Source: Lactiplantibacillus plajomi
Lineage (GTDB): Bacteria > Bacillota > Bacilli > Lactobacillales > Lactobacillaceae
Assembly: GCF_005405405.1 (NCBI RefSeq)
Contig: NZ_BJDZ01000001.1
Span: 1 to 64,000 of the forward strand
Length of the DNA stretch: 64,000 bases
Reading direction: 5' to 3'
Below, in pieces: positions 52,688 to 62,388 of this stretch (within the stretch, counting starts at the first letter, position 1; each line of letters opens with the position of its first letter). Both the position numbers and the translations under genes were made by a program. The notes below the pieces were generated by a model. That model ran no database searches. It was not told where the DNA came from and saw only the letters and a list, made by a program, of their open reading frames with translations.

Positions 52688-54055
52688 CTATTTTGCGCTA
52701 ACCACTAAGTGTTCATTGACAAAGGCGTCAAAGCCAAGCTTGTAAAGTTCGCGGCCGTAGCCGGAGTTCTTGACCCCACCGAATGGTAATTCCGGAACGG
52801 AAGCCCAGGCGCGGTTGATGAACGTCATCCCAGTTTCAATCTGGCTGGCAACCGCCTTGGCGTGGGCGTCGTCTTCTGAGAAAATCGCACTCCCCAACCC
52901 GTAGCTGGAATCGTTAGCTAACGCGATGGCTTCTTCTTCGGTGTCGACCTTATAAACCGTGGCGACCGGCCCGAACAGTTCTTGATTATAGGACGGGTTA
53001 TCCTTGGTCACATCAGTTAAGATGGTTGGCTGGAAGAAGGCGCCTGGTAAGTCGACCGGTTGGTTGCCATAGTACACCTTGGCACCAGCGGCGACCGCCG
53101 CGTCGACCCGCTTTTGTAACGTGTCGCGGGCCTTCATTGATGATAACGGCGCTAAGGTCGTGGTTGGGTCAAGTGGATCACCCATCTTAACGGCGGCAAA
53201 ACTGTCCTTTAAAATGTCGAGGACTTGTTGGTACTTGTCCGCCATAACGATGAAACGCTTAGAAGCAGCACAAATCTGACCAGCGTTTGATAGCCGCGAT
53301 TGTGGGGCCCACGCCTTAACCTTATCCATGTCAGCGTCATCCAAGACGATGAACGGGTCGTTACCGCCCAGTTCAAGCGTGGACTTCTTCAAGTTAGCAC
53401 CGGCTTCCTGAGCAACCGAAGCCCCACCGCGTTCGGAACCGGTCAGGGCAACCCCGGCCACCCGTGGATCGGCGATGGCTTTAGAAACCTGGTCGTAACT
53501 GATGAACAGGTTGGTCAAGCTACCCTTTGGTGCGCCGGCTTCTTCAACTAACTTGACGAAGGCTTCGGCACTGCTTGGCGTGTTGGACGCGTGCTTCAAG
53601 AGCAACGGGTTCCCAATCATGAAGTTCGGTGCGAAGACCCGCATGATTTGGTAATACGGGAAGTTCCACGGTTCCACCATCACGAGGATTCCCAACGCCT
53701 GTTTTTCGTAGTGGGCGTCACCGAGCGCCGTCGTTAACGGCGTTGGCTGTAAGAATTCCGTGGCATGATCGGCAAAGTAATCGGCAATGTCGGCACACAG
53801 GTCAACTTCCGCTTCGGATTCCGCAATCAGCTTCCCCATTTCCTTAGTCACGATAACGGCTAAGTCGTGTTTTTGCGCCCGTAAAAGCGCTGCCACTTTA
53901 TGGAGCGTTGCTTTCCGCGTTTCGGCTGGTTCGCCACGCCATTGCTTGTAAAGTGCGTGTCCAGTCGTTAAAGTTGCTTCTAATTGTTCGTCGGAAGCGT
54001 TTTCAAATTGTTTTAAAACTTGGTTGTTGTACGGATTAATTGTTTGATAGGCCAT
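52688..54055 (-). CDS. gabD: NAD(P)-dependent succinate-semialdehyde dehydrogenase
   Basis: A 455-residue aldehyde dehydrogenase of the SSADH class: it oxidises succinate semialdehyde (GABA breakdown) or similar short aldehydes. Motifs are LVMVEPWNFPYYQ for cofactor binding, ALTGSERGGASVA, the catalytic Glu in LELGGNDPFIVL and the catalytic Cys in SNAGQICAASKRFIV. The C terminus has LPFGGVKNSGYGREL. It is a single-gene unit. Assignment to SSADH rather than another aldehyde substrate is moderate. Confidence 0.88.
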   Translation of the reverse strand: MAYQTINPYNNQVLKQFENASDEQLEATLTTGHALYKQWRGEPAETRKATLHKVAALLRAQKHDLAVIVTKEMGKLIAESEAEVDLCADIADYFADHATEFLQPTPLTTALGDAHYEKQALGILVMVEPWNFPYYQIMRVFAPNFMIGNPLLLKHASNTPSSAEAFVKLVEEAGAPKGSLTNLFISYDQVSKAIADPRVAGVALTGSERGGASVAQEAGANLKKSTLELGGNDPFIVLDDADMDKVKAWAPQSRLSNAGQICAASKRFIVMADKYQQVLDILKDSFAAVKMGDPLDPTTTLAPLSSMKARDTLQKRVDAAVAAGAKVYYGNQPVDLPGAFFQPTILTDVTKDNPSYNQELFGPVATVYKVDTEEEAIALANDSSYGLGSAIFSEDDAHAKAVASQIETGMTFINRAWASVPELPFGGVKNSGYGRELYKLGFDAFVNEHLVVSAK

Positions 54056-54291
54056 ATAAATGCAGACTCCTTTTCTATACCACTAATTATTTTTGGTTGT
54101 TTGATAACAACTACCCGAATTATACTTTACCGCAACTACTGGGGGGGTACGCAAGCTTTTTGTTCCAATTTTTTCATATTTTTCTAATAAAACCAATTAA
54201 AATCCAATCCTAACGGTGTTTATCAGTCCTTTAAAAAATAAAAAATCCTTCTATCGGTGTGTTGCCACCCCGAGAAGGATTTTTGAGTCAT
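54056..54291. other. Intergenic region upstream of the aldehyde dehydrogenase gene
   Basis: About 235 bases with no gene. It includes a terminator for the unknown gene at 54292 (AAAATCCTTCT with AGAAGGATTTTT, 54238-54287, T-run on the minus strand) and the promoter region of the dehydrogenase. Confidence 0.5.
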
Positions 54292-54855
54292 TTATTGTGC
54301 GCCAATTGTTTGGCAGCGCGCGTTGTACGGCGTCCCACGTGTCAGTTGATCGAACTGGGCTTCCGTTAAGCGTGGCAACCCACGCGCCCGCAACGCTAAT
54401 GCCAGCGGGTCGTTAACCGTGATTCGGTAAGCCCTGGCCCAGGCAAGTAAGGCCGGTAACAGGGTCAAGTCGGTATTCAAACAACGAAAACTGCCGCTGC
54501 TAGTAACCAGGGTAATTTCCAACGTATACCGCCAGGCCGCGTGGTGGCCGCGGGGACCGAACTCGCGCCGTTGCGAGTGCCACAAGCCGAGGTCCAAGCT
54601 GACGATAGCCCCACTAAACAGTGCAAAACTTTGAAAAACGCGGCCCGCCTCGTCTGCCAACTGGAGCTGGTTGGTCGAAATCGTCACCCGTCCGTGGGCC
54701 GCCGCCCCGGCACTGAGCGCTTTCAAAATAAACGGCGTGTGCTTACGCGCAGTTGAGAACTTCTGGCCGTTAACGACGAACGTCATGTAAGCAGCGGTTT
54801 GCGGCATCCGTTCACCGATGGCCGTCACCGCTACGGGAAGTAATTTGGTCATCAT
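54292..54855 (-). CDS. Unknown protein encoded at the end of the yhaO-yhaN-yhaM operon
   Basis: A 187-residue soluble protein with mixed alpha/beta sequence, no transmembrane helix and no motif I recognise. It starts 12 bases after the yhaM stop codon, with a weak site (ACGGGGCG), and is followed by a terminator, so it is the last gene of a nuclease operon. An N-terminal basic patch (KFSTARKHTPF) and a C-terminal LPRLTEAQFDQLTRG are the most distinctive parts. A role beside the nucleases is inferred only from context. Confidence 0.6.
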   Translation of the reverse strand: MMTKLLPVAVTAIGERMPQTAAYMTFVVNGQKFSTARKHTPFILKALSAGAAAHGRVTISTNQLQLADEAGRVFQSFALFSGAIVSLDLGLWHSQRREFGPRGHHAAWRYTLEITLVTSSGSFRCLNTDLTLLPALLAWARAYRITVNDPLALALRARGLPRLTEAQFDQLTRGTPYNARCQTIGAQ

Positions 54856-54867
54856 TACGCCGCCCCG

Positions 54868-55845
54868 TTAATCGTGGGACGGCGCCGCCCCCTTGGTCTG
54901 ATCGTTACTTGGGCGGTAAAAGTTACGGCCGTCCATCGCAAAGATGCGTTCGGTATAGGTTCCCGGTTCCGTGTGACTAAGCGACGTCTGCATCATTTGA
55001 ATCGACGCATCCAATTCATCCAAATCGTGGAGAATTTCCGCTTCCATGACGTGTGGTCGCACCGGCGAGCCGTATTCCAGTAAACCGTGGTGGGCTAAAA
55101 TCATGTGCCGTAAAACGAGGACCGATTCGGATTGCTCGTCAATTTTTAACTGCTGGCAGGTTTCGACGATTTTTTCGTCAATTAAAACGATGTGCCCCAC
55201 CAAGTTACCCGCCAGTGTATAGGTTGTCGAGACCGGCCCCGACATTTCAATCGTTTTACCCATGTCGTGTAAAATTGCACCGGCGTATAACAACGGCCGG
55301 TTCACGTGCGGATACTGGTCCGCGACCGCTTTAGCCAACTTCAAAATCGATAATGTGTGGTAGGCGAGCCCGCCCGCGAACGCGTGGTGGTTTTTCTTAG
55401 CTGCCGGAAAACTAAAGAAGTCGGCGTGCAAGTCATTCAACAAGTGACGGACGATCCGATTCCAATTTGGTTCGGTAATCGCAAAGACGTAGGTGTTCAG
55501 TTGTTCCTCCATCGTACTAGTCTTGAGCGGTGCGTGCTCCACGAACTGTTGAACCGACTGTGGTTCGCCGGGACGGGTCAGACGCATTTGCTGAATCTTG
55601 ATCTGCGGGTTCCCCTGATAGTTCTCGCGCTTACCCTTCAAATGGATCACGCACCCCGCTTGGAAATGTTCGATATCCTGGTCACTGGCGTCCCAGAACT
55701 TACCGGAAATTTCACCGGATGTATCCTGAAAATTAATCGCCAAAAACTTTTTACCGTTCTTAGCGACCCGTACCTCGGCGTCTTTCAATAAGAAAAAGCC
55801 GTCGACCGTTTCATCTAGTTGGTAATCAAATAATTTTTTTGCCAT
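54868..55845 (-). CDS. yhaM: 3'-5' exoribonuclease YhaM
   Basis: A 325-residue enzyme that trims RNA and single-stranded DNA. An N-terminal OB fold (AKNGKKFLAINFQDTSGEI) is followed by an HD domain: HAFAGGLAYHTLSILKLA and LYAGAILHDMGKTIEM provide the His and HD pair, and LAHHGLLEYGSPVRP a further ligand. The ATG at 55845 follows GGGGGA. It lies 14 bases after yhaN in the operon yhaO-yhaN-yhaM. Confidence 0.92.
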   Translation of the reverse strand: MAKKLFDYQLDETVDGFFLLKDAEVRVAKNGKKFLAINFQDTSGEISGKFWDASDQDIEHFQAGCVIHLKGKRENYQGNPQIKIQQMRLTRPGEPQSVQQFVEHAPLKTSTMEEQLNTYVFAITEPNWNRIVRHLLNDLHADFFSFPAAKKNHHAFAGGLAYHTLSILKLAKAVADQYPHVNRPLLYAGAILHDMGKTIEMSGPVSTTYTLAGNLVGHIVLIDEKIVETCQQLKIDEQSESVLVLRHMILAHHGLLEYGSPVRPHVMEAEILHDLDELDASIQMMQTSLSHTEPGTYTERIFAMDGRNFYRPSNDQTKGAAPSHD

Positions 55846-55859
55846 CGTTTTTCCCCCGT

Positions 55860-58349
55860 TCAAGCTAAGTCCAGGACGGTCGCATCCGCAAACTGGGTCC
55901 GAGCCGCCGGTTCATTGGTGAAATAAATCAGTTGGTGCTCTTGGGCAATTTCAGTCAACAGTGCCCAGGCCGCTTGCCGGCGGTCGGCATCAAAGTTGAC
56001 TAGGCCGTCATCGATCATCAACGGTAACGTGGCCCCGGCACCCAAGTGACTAATTAACGCCAACCGAATCGCTAAGTACAACTGTTCCTTGGTTGCCGTC
56101 GATAGCGCCGCCGCGTCGAAGCGACTCCCATCGATCGTTGTCACCACCAACTGGTTACCGTCCAAATTAATTTTATTATACCGCGCCAAGGTCAAGCGCG
56201 CGAAATTTGTCGTAGCGCGTTGTAATACCGCAGGCAACTGCTGATCAGTTAACCGTTGTAGCGCCGTTTCAATCCACCGGGCACCCAGTTGCCGCGTTAG
56301 CCACCGCCGCGCTAACACGGTGATGGTCGTCTGTAAGTTAGCCTGTTGCTGCCGTAACTCGGCGTAGCGGCCATCTTCGGTCAAATGCCTTAATTCTGTC
56401 TGGGCACTGACCAAGTCCGCGGTTTGGCTGGTCAAGGCCTGCTGGGTTGCGGTCAAACGTTGACGCACATCCCCGATTTCAGCCTGCAAGGCGGCCAAGT
56501 TGGGATACCGCTGCAAGTCGGCGTAGTCGTTCGCTAACTGCCGCTGTAACTGTTCGGCCGCCGTTACGTTAGTTTGGCGCATGTCCTGGGCGTCAATTGC
56601 GGCGGTCAACTCATCGACATCCGCCAAACCGTTGTCCTCAGCTAGTTGTTGTAACTGGTTGGCGACCGAACGCAGCTGTTCGGTCAACTGCTGCACCTGA
56701 CGTTGCGTGTAGGCAAAGTCCGGACCGGCCATCCCCTGCTTTTGTAACAACTGGTGGACGTCGGTATAAAACCGTTGCACGCGTTGCACACTTTGCGCCA
56801 GTTGCGCCTGCGCCACCGGAATCCAGGCGGTCGCAAACCGGTATGCCTGTAACGACTGCCAGACCCGTCCCGCTTGAGTGGTGGCGTGTTGTTCCGCCGA
56901 AGTCACCGCCGCCTGCGCGCGCTGAAGTGCGGTCAGCTGTTCTAGGGCGCTGCGGGCGTCGTTAACGTCCAATTCGGCCGCTAAACCGGCTGCGCGCAGT
57001 TGGGCTTCCAGGTCGGGTTGTGGGGTTGCAGTCGCTACGGCCGGTTGGTTGAACTCGTCGTAACCAAACCAACCCACTAAGCCGAAGCCCGCTAACGCTA
57101 ACACCCATTTAAACGCCCCTAGTGGTAGGAACAGGCCGGCGACAACCGCAATCCCACCGGCAATCAGGCGCCAATCGATTTGGCGCTGTTGCTGATGTTG
57201 TTGCCGTGATTGCGGCTGCCAGTTGGCGACGGTCGTTCGTAACGTCCGAACGGCGTCCTGGCGTTCCGGTGCGAGGCACGCAACGAGCTCGGGATGCGCC
57301 GCTTGCTGCTGACTTAGGTCCCGCTGCGCCTGGGTGACTTGATCGGTGAGCGCCTGGTACTGACCGTACGCTTGTTGCAACGTTGGTAACTGGGCTTCGA
57401 GCGCTTCGAACTCGGTTTGGTGCTGCACGTAAAAGCCCAACAGCCCACGGGACTGGTCATCAACCGGCTGCTGACTTAACTGCTGCCGGGCACTCGTCAA
57501 GCTCGGCTGTAACTCGGTTTGACGGCGCAATAAATCCTGCGTGCGCTTAACGGTCGCCGGCGTCAGCGTTTGGGCTGTGCGGGGCGTCTGCGCTTGCAAC
57601 TGTTGCAACTGCTGATAAACCGGCCACTGGTTACGCAAATTTGCGAGCCGTTGCTGCTGGTCGGTCAGCGTTTTTAACGTTTGCTGGTACTGGATTTGTT
57701 GATCACTCAGCGTCGCGATTTTCGTTTGGAGGGCCTGGTACTGCGGGTACCGCACCCGCGCCGCTTCGACCTGGGCACTCAACTCGCGGTACTGGTGCAA
57801 CGCCCGGTTTAATTCCGGCTTGCGGCCGCGCGGTTTATACAAGTCTTCAGCATCGTGTTGTAGACTGGCGGCGGTCGTCCGCCAAGGCGCACTGCCGACT
57901 AAGCCAACTTGTTGTAGCTGGCGGTTCAGCTCTTGGGCCCCCAACGACTTCAACGCCGTTAGTTCCGCCTGGTTAAACGTAAAGAGTTGCTTATACTGGT
58001 CTAAATCATAGGGCGCTAACCAGTGGTCCAGTAAGGATAACGGCTGCGCCGCTTGGGTCGCTAAATCGATTAGTTGGGCTGGCTGATCACCGAGCCGGGT
58101 CAGTCGGTAAGTCGTCCCGTTGACCATCAGATCCAGGCTACCCCCGTACTGACTAGTGGCTTGTGGCTCATAGCGCTCTAGCGGGTGGCGCCGGGACGGA
58201 AAACCAAATAACATTCCGAGGATGAAAGCCCGCAGCGTTGATTTGCCGGACTCATTATCCCCGTAAATCACCTGTAAACCGTCGGCCAACTCAAAAACTT
58301 GTTGCGTAAACTTCCCAAAGCCAGCAATTTCAACCCGTTTAATCCGCAT
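55860..58349 (-). CDS. yhaN: YhaN SbcC/Rad50-type AAA ATPase
   Basis: An 829-residue SMC-like ATPase. The N terminus has Walker A YGDNESGKSTLRAFILGM; a long Gln-rich coiled coil (about residues 180-650) carries two hydrophobic helices near the centre (about 395-430), unusual for Rad50 but typical for YhaN. The C-terminal LSTATKEQLYLAIRLALISH signature and LMIDDGLVNFDADR Walker B complete the ATPase. It overlaps yhaO by 11 bases, so the two probably form a nuclease complex like SbcCD. Confidence 0.9.
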   Translation of the reverse strand: MRIKRVEIAGFGKFTQQVFELADGLQVIYGDNESGKSTLRAFILGMLFGFPSRRHPLERYEPQATSQYGGSLDLMVNGTTYRLTRLGDQPAQLIDLATQAAQPLSLLDHWLAPYDLDQYKQLFTFNQAELTALKSLGAQELNRQLQQVGLVGSAPWRTTAASLQHDAEDLYKPRGRKPELNRALHQYRELSAQVEAARVRYPQYQALQTKIATLSDQQIQYQQTLKTLTDQQQRLANLRNQWPVYQQLQQLQAQTPRTAQTLTPATVKRTQDLLRRQTELQPSLTSARQQLSQQPVDDQSRGLLGFYVQHQTEFEALEAQLPTLQQAYGQYQALTDQVTQAQRDLSQQQAAHPELVACLAPERQDAVRTLRTTVANWQPQSRQQHQQQRQIDWRLIAGGIAVVAGLFLPLGAFKWVLALAGFGLVGWFGYDEFNQPAVATATPQPDLEAQLRAAGLAAELDVNDARSALEQLTALQRAQAAVTSAEQHATTQAGRVWQSLQAYRFATAWIPVAQAQLAQSVQRVQRFYTDVHQLLQKQGMAGPDFAYTQRQVQQLTEQLRSVANQLQQLAEDNGLADVDELTAAIDAQDMRQTNVTAAEQLQRQLANDYADLQRYPNLAALQAEIGDVRQRLTATQQALTSQTADLVSAQTELRHLTEDGRYAELRQQQANLQTTITVLARRWLTRQLGARWIETALQRLTDQQLPAVLQRATTNFARLTLARYNKINLDGNQLVVTTIDGSRFDAAALSTATKEQLYLAIRLALISHLGAGATLPLMIDDGLVNFDADRRQAAWALLTEIAQEHQLIYFTNEPAARTQFADATVLDLA

Positions 58350-59553
58350 CCTGATCGCCCCCCGTCGTTAAGTGGTATTGTTCCGTTAATAGTCGCATCA
58401 CCTGGTCTCGCCACTGTTCAGCGGACTGGTCTTCTAGTAACGCCTGGTTTAAAAAAGCCTCGTTGAGCAATGAATCCGCTAAGTCGGCAATCGTCTGGGG
58501 CGTCACGACCGCTTCACCGGCAGCGTCCCAGGTGGCGCCATTCAGCCCGAAAAGTTGCGGTTCAGCGGCGGTCCCCATTTGATGCAATCCGACCGGCCAC
58601 CAGGTTGTGCCGGCGTTGGCCTGCAACTGTCCCAGTAAGCTACCCTGGTTCAAGGCTAAACTGGCATTGGCCGCCAACTGTGCTTCCGCTGGTAAGGTCA
58701 CCGTGACCAGTGTCAGGCCGCTTTGAAACTGGGCGTTGAGTTGGTCAGTTAGTTGCCGCAATAAGTCGGCACGGTCACTCATACCACGTAAAGTCGGCTG
58801 CCAGTCCGTCCAAGTCACGTCCGTTAAGGGGATGAATTCCGGTTGTAAGCGGTGGTCGGCGGTACTGGTTACGATTAGGCAGCCCTTGGCCCCTTGTTCA
58901 TCGCGGTGCCGCCCCTGAATATTTCCGGGGTACATGATTGGCGGGGTCTGACTCAATGCTTGGCGTTGATGAATGTGCCCCAACGCCCAGTAATCGTAGT
59001 GCTTGGCCTGTAATTCGCCGACGCTAAACGGTGCGTAGTGGTCACCGGGACGGCCGACCTGCCCGTGTAAGCACCCAATTCGGTAATCGACCGCGCTGGT
59101 TTTCAACGGGTAGTCCGTGACCATGTCGCGCTCGACCCAGCGTTGCCCGTAACTAAAGCCGCTGATGGCAACCCGCTCCTGCGCGGCGGTCGTCAGCGTA
59201 ACCGTTGTAACGACGTTACCAAGCACGTGCACGGTGCTCGGAAAGTGCCAACTGCTAAGGTCCGGCTGAAAATCATGGTTTCCAAAGGACAGAACGACCG
59301 GAATTTGGGCACGAGCTAAGCGGGTCAGGTCACTCATCAAAGCCGCCTGGGCCTGTACACTCTGAGCCGAAGCGTCGAATAAGTCCCCGACCAATAGCAC
59401 GCAGTCGACCCGTTGATCCAGCGCCAGGTCCGTTAGCCGTTGCAAGGCCTTGATCGGTGCTTCGACGAGTCGCCGTTGCAACGCGGGCGAGACGTCACTC
59501 AACCCGCGAAACGGGGTATCTAAATGTAAATCCGCAGCGTGTAGAAATTTCAT
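58339..59553 (-). CDS. yhaO: YhaO metallophosphoesterase, DNA repair exonuclease (SbcD-like)
   Basis: A 404-residue nuclease subunit. The metallophosphoesterase signature begins with FLHAADLHLDTPF, continues with LLVGDLFD and LSFGNHDFQ, and ends with GCLHGQVG and YWALGHIHQRQ. The ATG at 59553 follows GGAGG at five bases; the longer frame runs through the terminator upstream. Together with YhaN it resembles the Mre11-Rad50 pair. Confidence 0.92.
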   Translation of the reverse strand: MKFLHAADLHLDTPFRGLSDVSPALQRRLVEAPIKALQRLTDLALDQRVDCVLLVGDLFDASAQSVQAQAALMSDLTRLARAQIPVVLSFGNHDFQPDLSSWHFPSTVHVLGNVVTTVTLTTAAQERVAISGFSYGQRWVERDMVTDYPLKTSAVDYRIGCLHGQVGRPGDHYAPFSVGELQAKHYDYWALGHIHQRQALSQTPPIMYPGNIQGRHRDEQGAKGCLIVTSTADHRLQPEFIPLTDVTWTDWQPTLRGMSDRADLLRQLTDQLNAQFQSGLTLVTVTLPAEAQLAANASLALNQGSLLGQLQANAGTTWWPVGLHQMGTAAEPQLFGLNGATWDAAGEAVVTPQTIADLADSLLNEAFLNQALLEDQSAEQWRDQVMRLLTEQYHLTTGGDQDAD

Positions 59554-59563
59554 TCTAACCTCC

Positions 59564-59610
59564 ATAAAAAAAGAGAACAATCACGAAATAATTCCGTCAT
59601 TGTTCTCTCC
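59564..59610 (-). terminator. Intrinsic terminator between yheA and yhaO
   Basis: GAGAACAATGACGGAAT and ATTTCGTGATTGTTCTC form a long stem with T7 on the minus strand. It follows the YlbF/YheA gene by 14 bases and ends just before the yhaO ribosome binding site. Confidence 0.9.
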
Positions 59611-59623
59611 ACCTTCAATTGAA

Positions 59624-59968
59624 CTAGTCGCGGTAAAGTTCTTGAACCGGCTTCGTGATGATGCCGTTCAAATCATTCATTAACTGGTTTAAGCCCCGTT
59701 CTTTGCCCATTAAATTCTTAATTTCATCAACGTTACCGATTTTATCGGCTAAGTCGTGAGCCTTGTTAACTTCATCATCCGAAAGGTCTTCACCGTTCAT
59801 TTGTTTTTGAGAAAGCTGCATTTGAACTTCCTGGAAATCCTTGAAAAGCGCGTAGGCACTTTCGTTCGCCTTCATAGTTTCATAAGCAGCTTGTAATTCC
59901 TTGTATTCTTTAGTTTGACGCAGATCTTGTTCTAATTGGTTCGCAGTATCGTAAATATTAACGGCCAT
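59624..59968 (-). CDS. yheA: YlbF/YmcA (YheA) family protein
   Basis: A 114-residue helical protein of the YlbF/YmcA/YheA family. Bacillus YlbF and YmcA form a complex regulating RNase Y; YheA's role is less clear. The N terminus MAVNIYDTANQLEQDLRQT and the central ALFKDFQEVQMQLSQKQMNG fit the family. The ATG at 59968 is preferred; the ATG one codon upstream is also possible after GAGGAGG. It lies ahead of yhaO but is separated by a terminator. Confidence 0.85.
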   Translation of the reverse strand: MAVNIYDTANQLEQDLRQTKEYKELQAAYETMKANESAYALFKDFQEVQMQLSQKQMNGEDLSDDEVNKAHDLADKIGNVDEIKNLMGKERGLNQLMNDLNGIITKPVQELYRD

Positions 59969-60039
59969 CATCAGTTCCTCCTCGAAGTATCGGTCAATAT
60001 TATTTTAGCATGTTTAACCTGCCTTGAATAGCGCCAGTC

Positions 60040-62178
60040 CTAGTTACCAAGGAAATTCTTCGCCTTCGAGAACCAGTCCTTTGCGGTATCCTTAACGGCC
60101 TTACCCACGTCGCCGGCACCCTTTTCAACTTCTTTCCAAACCGACTTGCCACTGCCGGAAGAACTATCGCTATTATTCGACTGGTTCGCCAACGTGGCGG
60201 CGTCCTGGGTGTCAAAGCTGGTATTCTTCGTATTCGGCAGGATATTTTGCAGCTCGGTCTTAAAGAGTGATGAGAGTTGGTTTTCGGACAAACTCTTCAA
60301 GTAATGGGTGCTGTTCGTATTGTCAAAGCCAATCCAAGTTGTGACCACGATATCCGGGGTGTAGGCGATCATCCACTGGTCCTTCGTTCCGGAACCGGTA
60401 TCGTAATCGGCCTGGGTACTCCCGGTTTTCCCAGCGACCTTATAACCGTACGGCTTAGCCGCCGCCCCGGTCCCACTGTTGTAGACGCCGAGCATCATAC
60501 TGGTCATTTCCTTAGCGGTACTTGCTGACATGACACGCTTCGTATCCGTATCGGTATTGTCAACGACCACGTTGCCGTTCGCATCGACGATCTTCGTAAT
60601 GAAATGGGTCGTGGTCTTCTTACCACCATTTGCAAACGCCGTGTAGGCACTCGTCATTTGCGCGGGCGAGACCCCGGACGTTAAGCCACCGAGGGCCAAC
60701 GCCAGGTTCTTATCGGACTTAGAAACTGGTAAGCCAAACTTCTTAACCGACTTGTAACCCTTATTAACGCCGACCTTGTTTAATAACCAAACGGCCGGAA
60801 TGTTCATACTTTGTGACAGGGCGGTGTACATCGGTACCGATTCCGAATAGACGTTGTCGTAGTTATGCGGGGCGTACTTGTTAGCTCCGAAGGTTTGTTT
60901 CTTATTCGACAAGTCAGAATCGTAGGTGTAGCCGTTTTCGAGCGCCGGCGTGTAGACGGCCAGCGGTTTAATGGTTGATCCCGGCTGCCGTTTGATCTGG
61001 GTTGCGCGGTTAAAGCCGCGGAAAACGTGCTTGCCACGGCCGCCGACAACTGCTAAGGCGCCCCCGGTCGACGGGTCGACCGCGATTGAGGCCCCCTGCA
61101 CCTTGGTTCCGTCGTCCGCGTTGGCGGGAAACAGCGTTGAATTCTTAAAGGCGTTTTGCATCTCGGTCTGGTCATCCTGGTCGAGAGCCGTATAAATCTT
61201 ATAGCCCCGGTTCATGATGTCCGATTCGGACAAGTCGTACTTATTAATGGCCTCGCTGATCACGGCGTCGAAGTAGTACGGGTAGTTATAACTACTCTCA
61301 TAACTGTAGGCGTCGTTTAAGGTCATCGCCTTTTTCGAATACGTCTGGTAGTCCGCCTGTGACAACTTCTTGTTGTTGACCATGTTGTTTAAAACAACGT
61401 TGCGGCGGGCGGTCGAGGCCTTCGGGTGATTGATCGGGTCGTAGCCGCTCGGCGAGCTTAACATCCCCGCCAAGGTGGCGGCCTGGTCGACCGATAATTC
61501 CGCGGCGTGCACGCCAAAGTAGCGCAACGACGCGTCTTCAGCGCCCCAAACGCCGTGACCAAAGTAGGCGTTGTTCAGGTACATCGTTAAAATTTCTTTT
61601 TTTGAATAAACGTTTTCGACTTCGATCGACAGGAAAATTTCCCGTAATTTCCGGGTAAACGTCTGCTGCTGGGTCAAATAAGCGTTTTTCACCAGTTGTT
61701 GGGTCAGGGTACTCCCACCACCGCTAATGTAGTCGCGGCGGAGTAGTTTATTAACCACCAACATGACGGCGGCCCGGCCCATCCCCTTGATTGAAAAACC
61801 GTGCTCGTGGTAAAAATTACGATCTTCCGTTGAAATAACGGCATTTTGTAGGTTCGTCGAAATGCGGTCTAAGTGCACGTAGGTCCCCTTTTGTGAGTAG
61901 AGGGTCCCCGCCTTCTGCTTATCGTGGTCGTAAATCGTCGTCACCTTTTCCAGTGACGCCTGTAAGTTACCGACCTTGGCCGTCTTGGCTTCAAACGTCA
62001 AGTAGGCGCTCACGACTAATATCATGGTCAAAAAAAGTACGATCAACCAGCGGGTCAACTGGCGGCGGTGCCACTGATAGCCCACCGCAGCGGCAAACCG
62101 TTGCCAGTATGGGTGTAACCAACGACCAATCGCCCGCAAGCCGGACTTGATCGTCGCCCAAAATCCATTTCTTTGCAT
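60040..62178 (-). CDS. Class A penicillin-binding protein (PBP1A/2A type)
   Basis: A 712-residue cell-wall synthase: a short cytosolic basic part, one transmembrane helix (LIVLFLTMILVVSAYLTF), a glycosyltransferase-51 domain and a transpeptidase domain. GT motifs are STEDRNFYHEHG, GGGSTLTQQLVKN and RKLREIFLSIEVE. The transpeptidase has SxxK in PGSTIKPLA, SMN in ALSQSMNIP and KTG in AGKTGSTQ. The C terminus is Ser- and Gly-rich and ends in a basic helix. The ATG at 62178 follows AAGGGGA. Name pbp1A or pbp2A depends on the species. Confidence 0.93.
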   Translation of the reverse strand: MQRNGFWATIKSGLRAIGRWLHPYWQRFAAAVGYQWHRRQLTRWLIVLFLTMILVVSAYLTFEAKTAKVGNLQASLEKVTTIYDHDKQKAGTLYSQKGTYVHLDRISTNLQNAVISTEDRNFYHEHGFSIKGMGRAAVMLVVNKLLRRDYISGGGSTLTQQLVKNAYLTQQQTFTRKLREIFLSIEVENVYSKKEILTMYLNNAYFGHGVWGAEDASLRYFGVHAAELSVDQAATLAGMLSSPSGYDPINHPKASTARRNVVLNNMVNNKKLSQADYQTYSKKAMTLNDAYSYESSYNYPYYFDAVISEAINKYDLSESDIMNRGYKIYTALDQDDQTEMQNAFKNSTLFPANADDGTKVQGASIAVDPSTGGALAVVGGRGKHVFRGFNRATQIKRQPGSTIKPLAVYTPALENGYTYDSDLSNKKQTFGANKYAPHNYDNVYSESVPMYTALSQSMNIPAVWLLNKVGVNKGYKSVKKFGLPVSKSDKNLALALGGLTSGVSPAQMTSAYTAFANGGKKTTTHFITKIVDANGNVVVDNTDTDTKRVMSASTAKEMTSMMLGVYNSGTGAAAKPYGYKVAGKTGSTQADYDTGSGTKDQWMIAYTPDIVVTTWIGFDNTNSTHYLKSLSENQLSSLFKTELQNILPNTKNTSFDTQDAATLANQSNNSDSSSGSGKSVWKEVEKGAGDVGKAVKDTAKDWFSKAKNFLGN

Positions 62179-62330
62179 AATCTTCCCCTTGTTCAGCCGG
62201 TGTTGCAACCAAGCAAATTGGTTGCACGAGTTATTGACACCCGCGTTACTTGTTGCTAGCTTTCATAATTGTATCATAAATCTAGCCGAACTTAGTTGCC
62301 GGCCGTAAGCTTGGAAAAATCTTCAGAATT

Positions 62331-62376
62331 TTAAAAAAGGCGGTGACTTTCCGTTGATTGGAAAATCACCGCCTAC
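62331..62376 (-). terminator. Intrinsic terminator of the 40-residue basic gene
   Basis: AGGCGGTGATTTTCC and GGAAAGTCACCGCCT form a stem around ATCAAC, with T6 on the minus strand, 13 bases after the small ORF's stop codon. Confidence 0.88.
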
Positions 62377-62388
62377 CGAGCAGTCCGG

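Noticed and set aside
55357-55791. A 144-codon plus-strand open frame
   Set aside because: It is antisense to yhaM, which has full HD and OB domain support.
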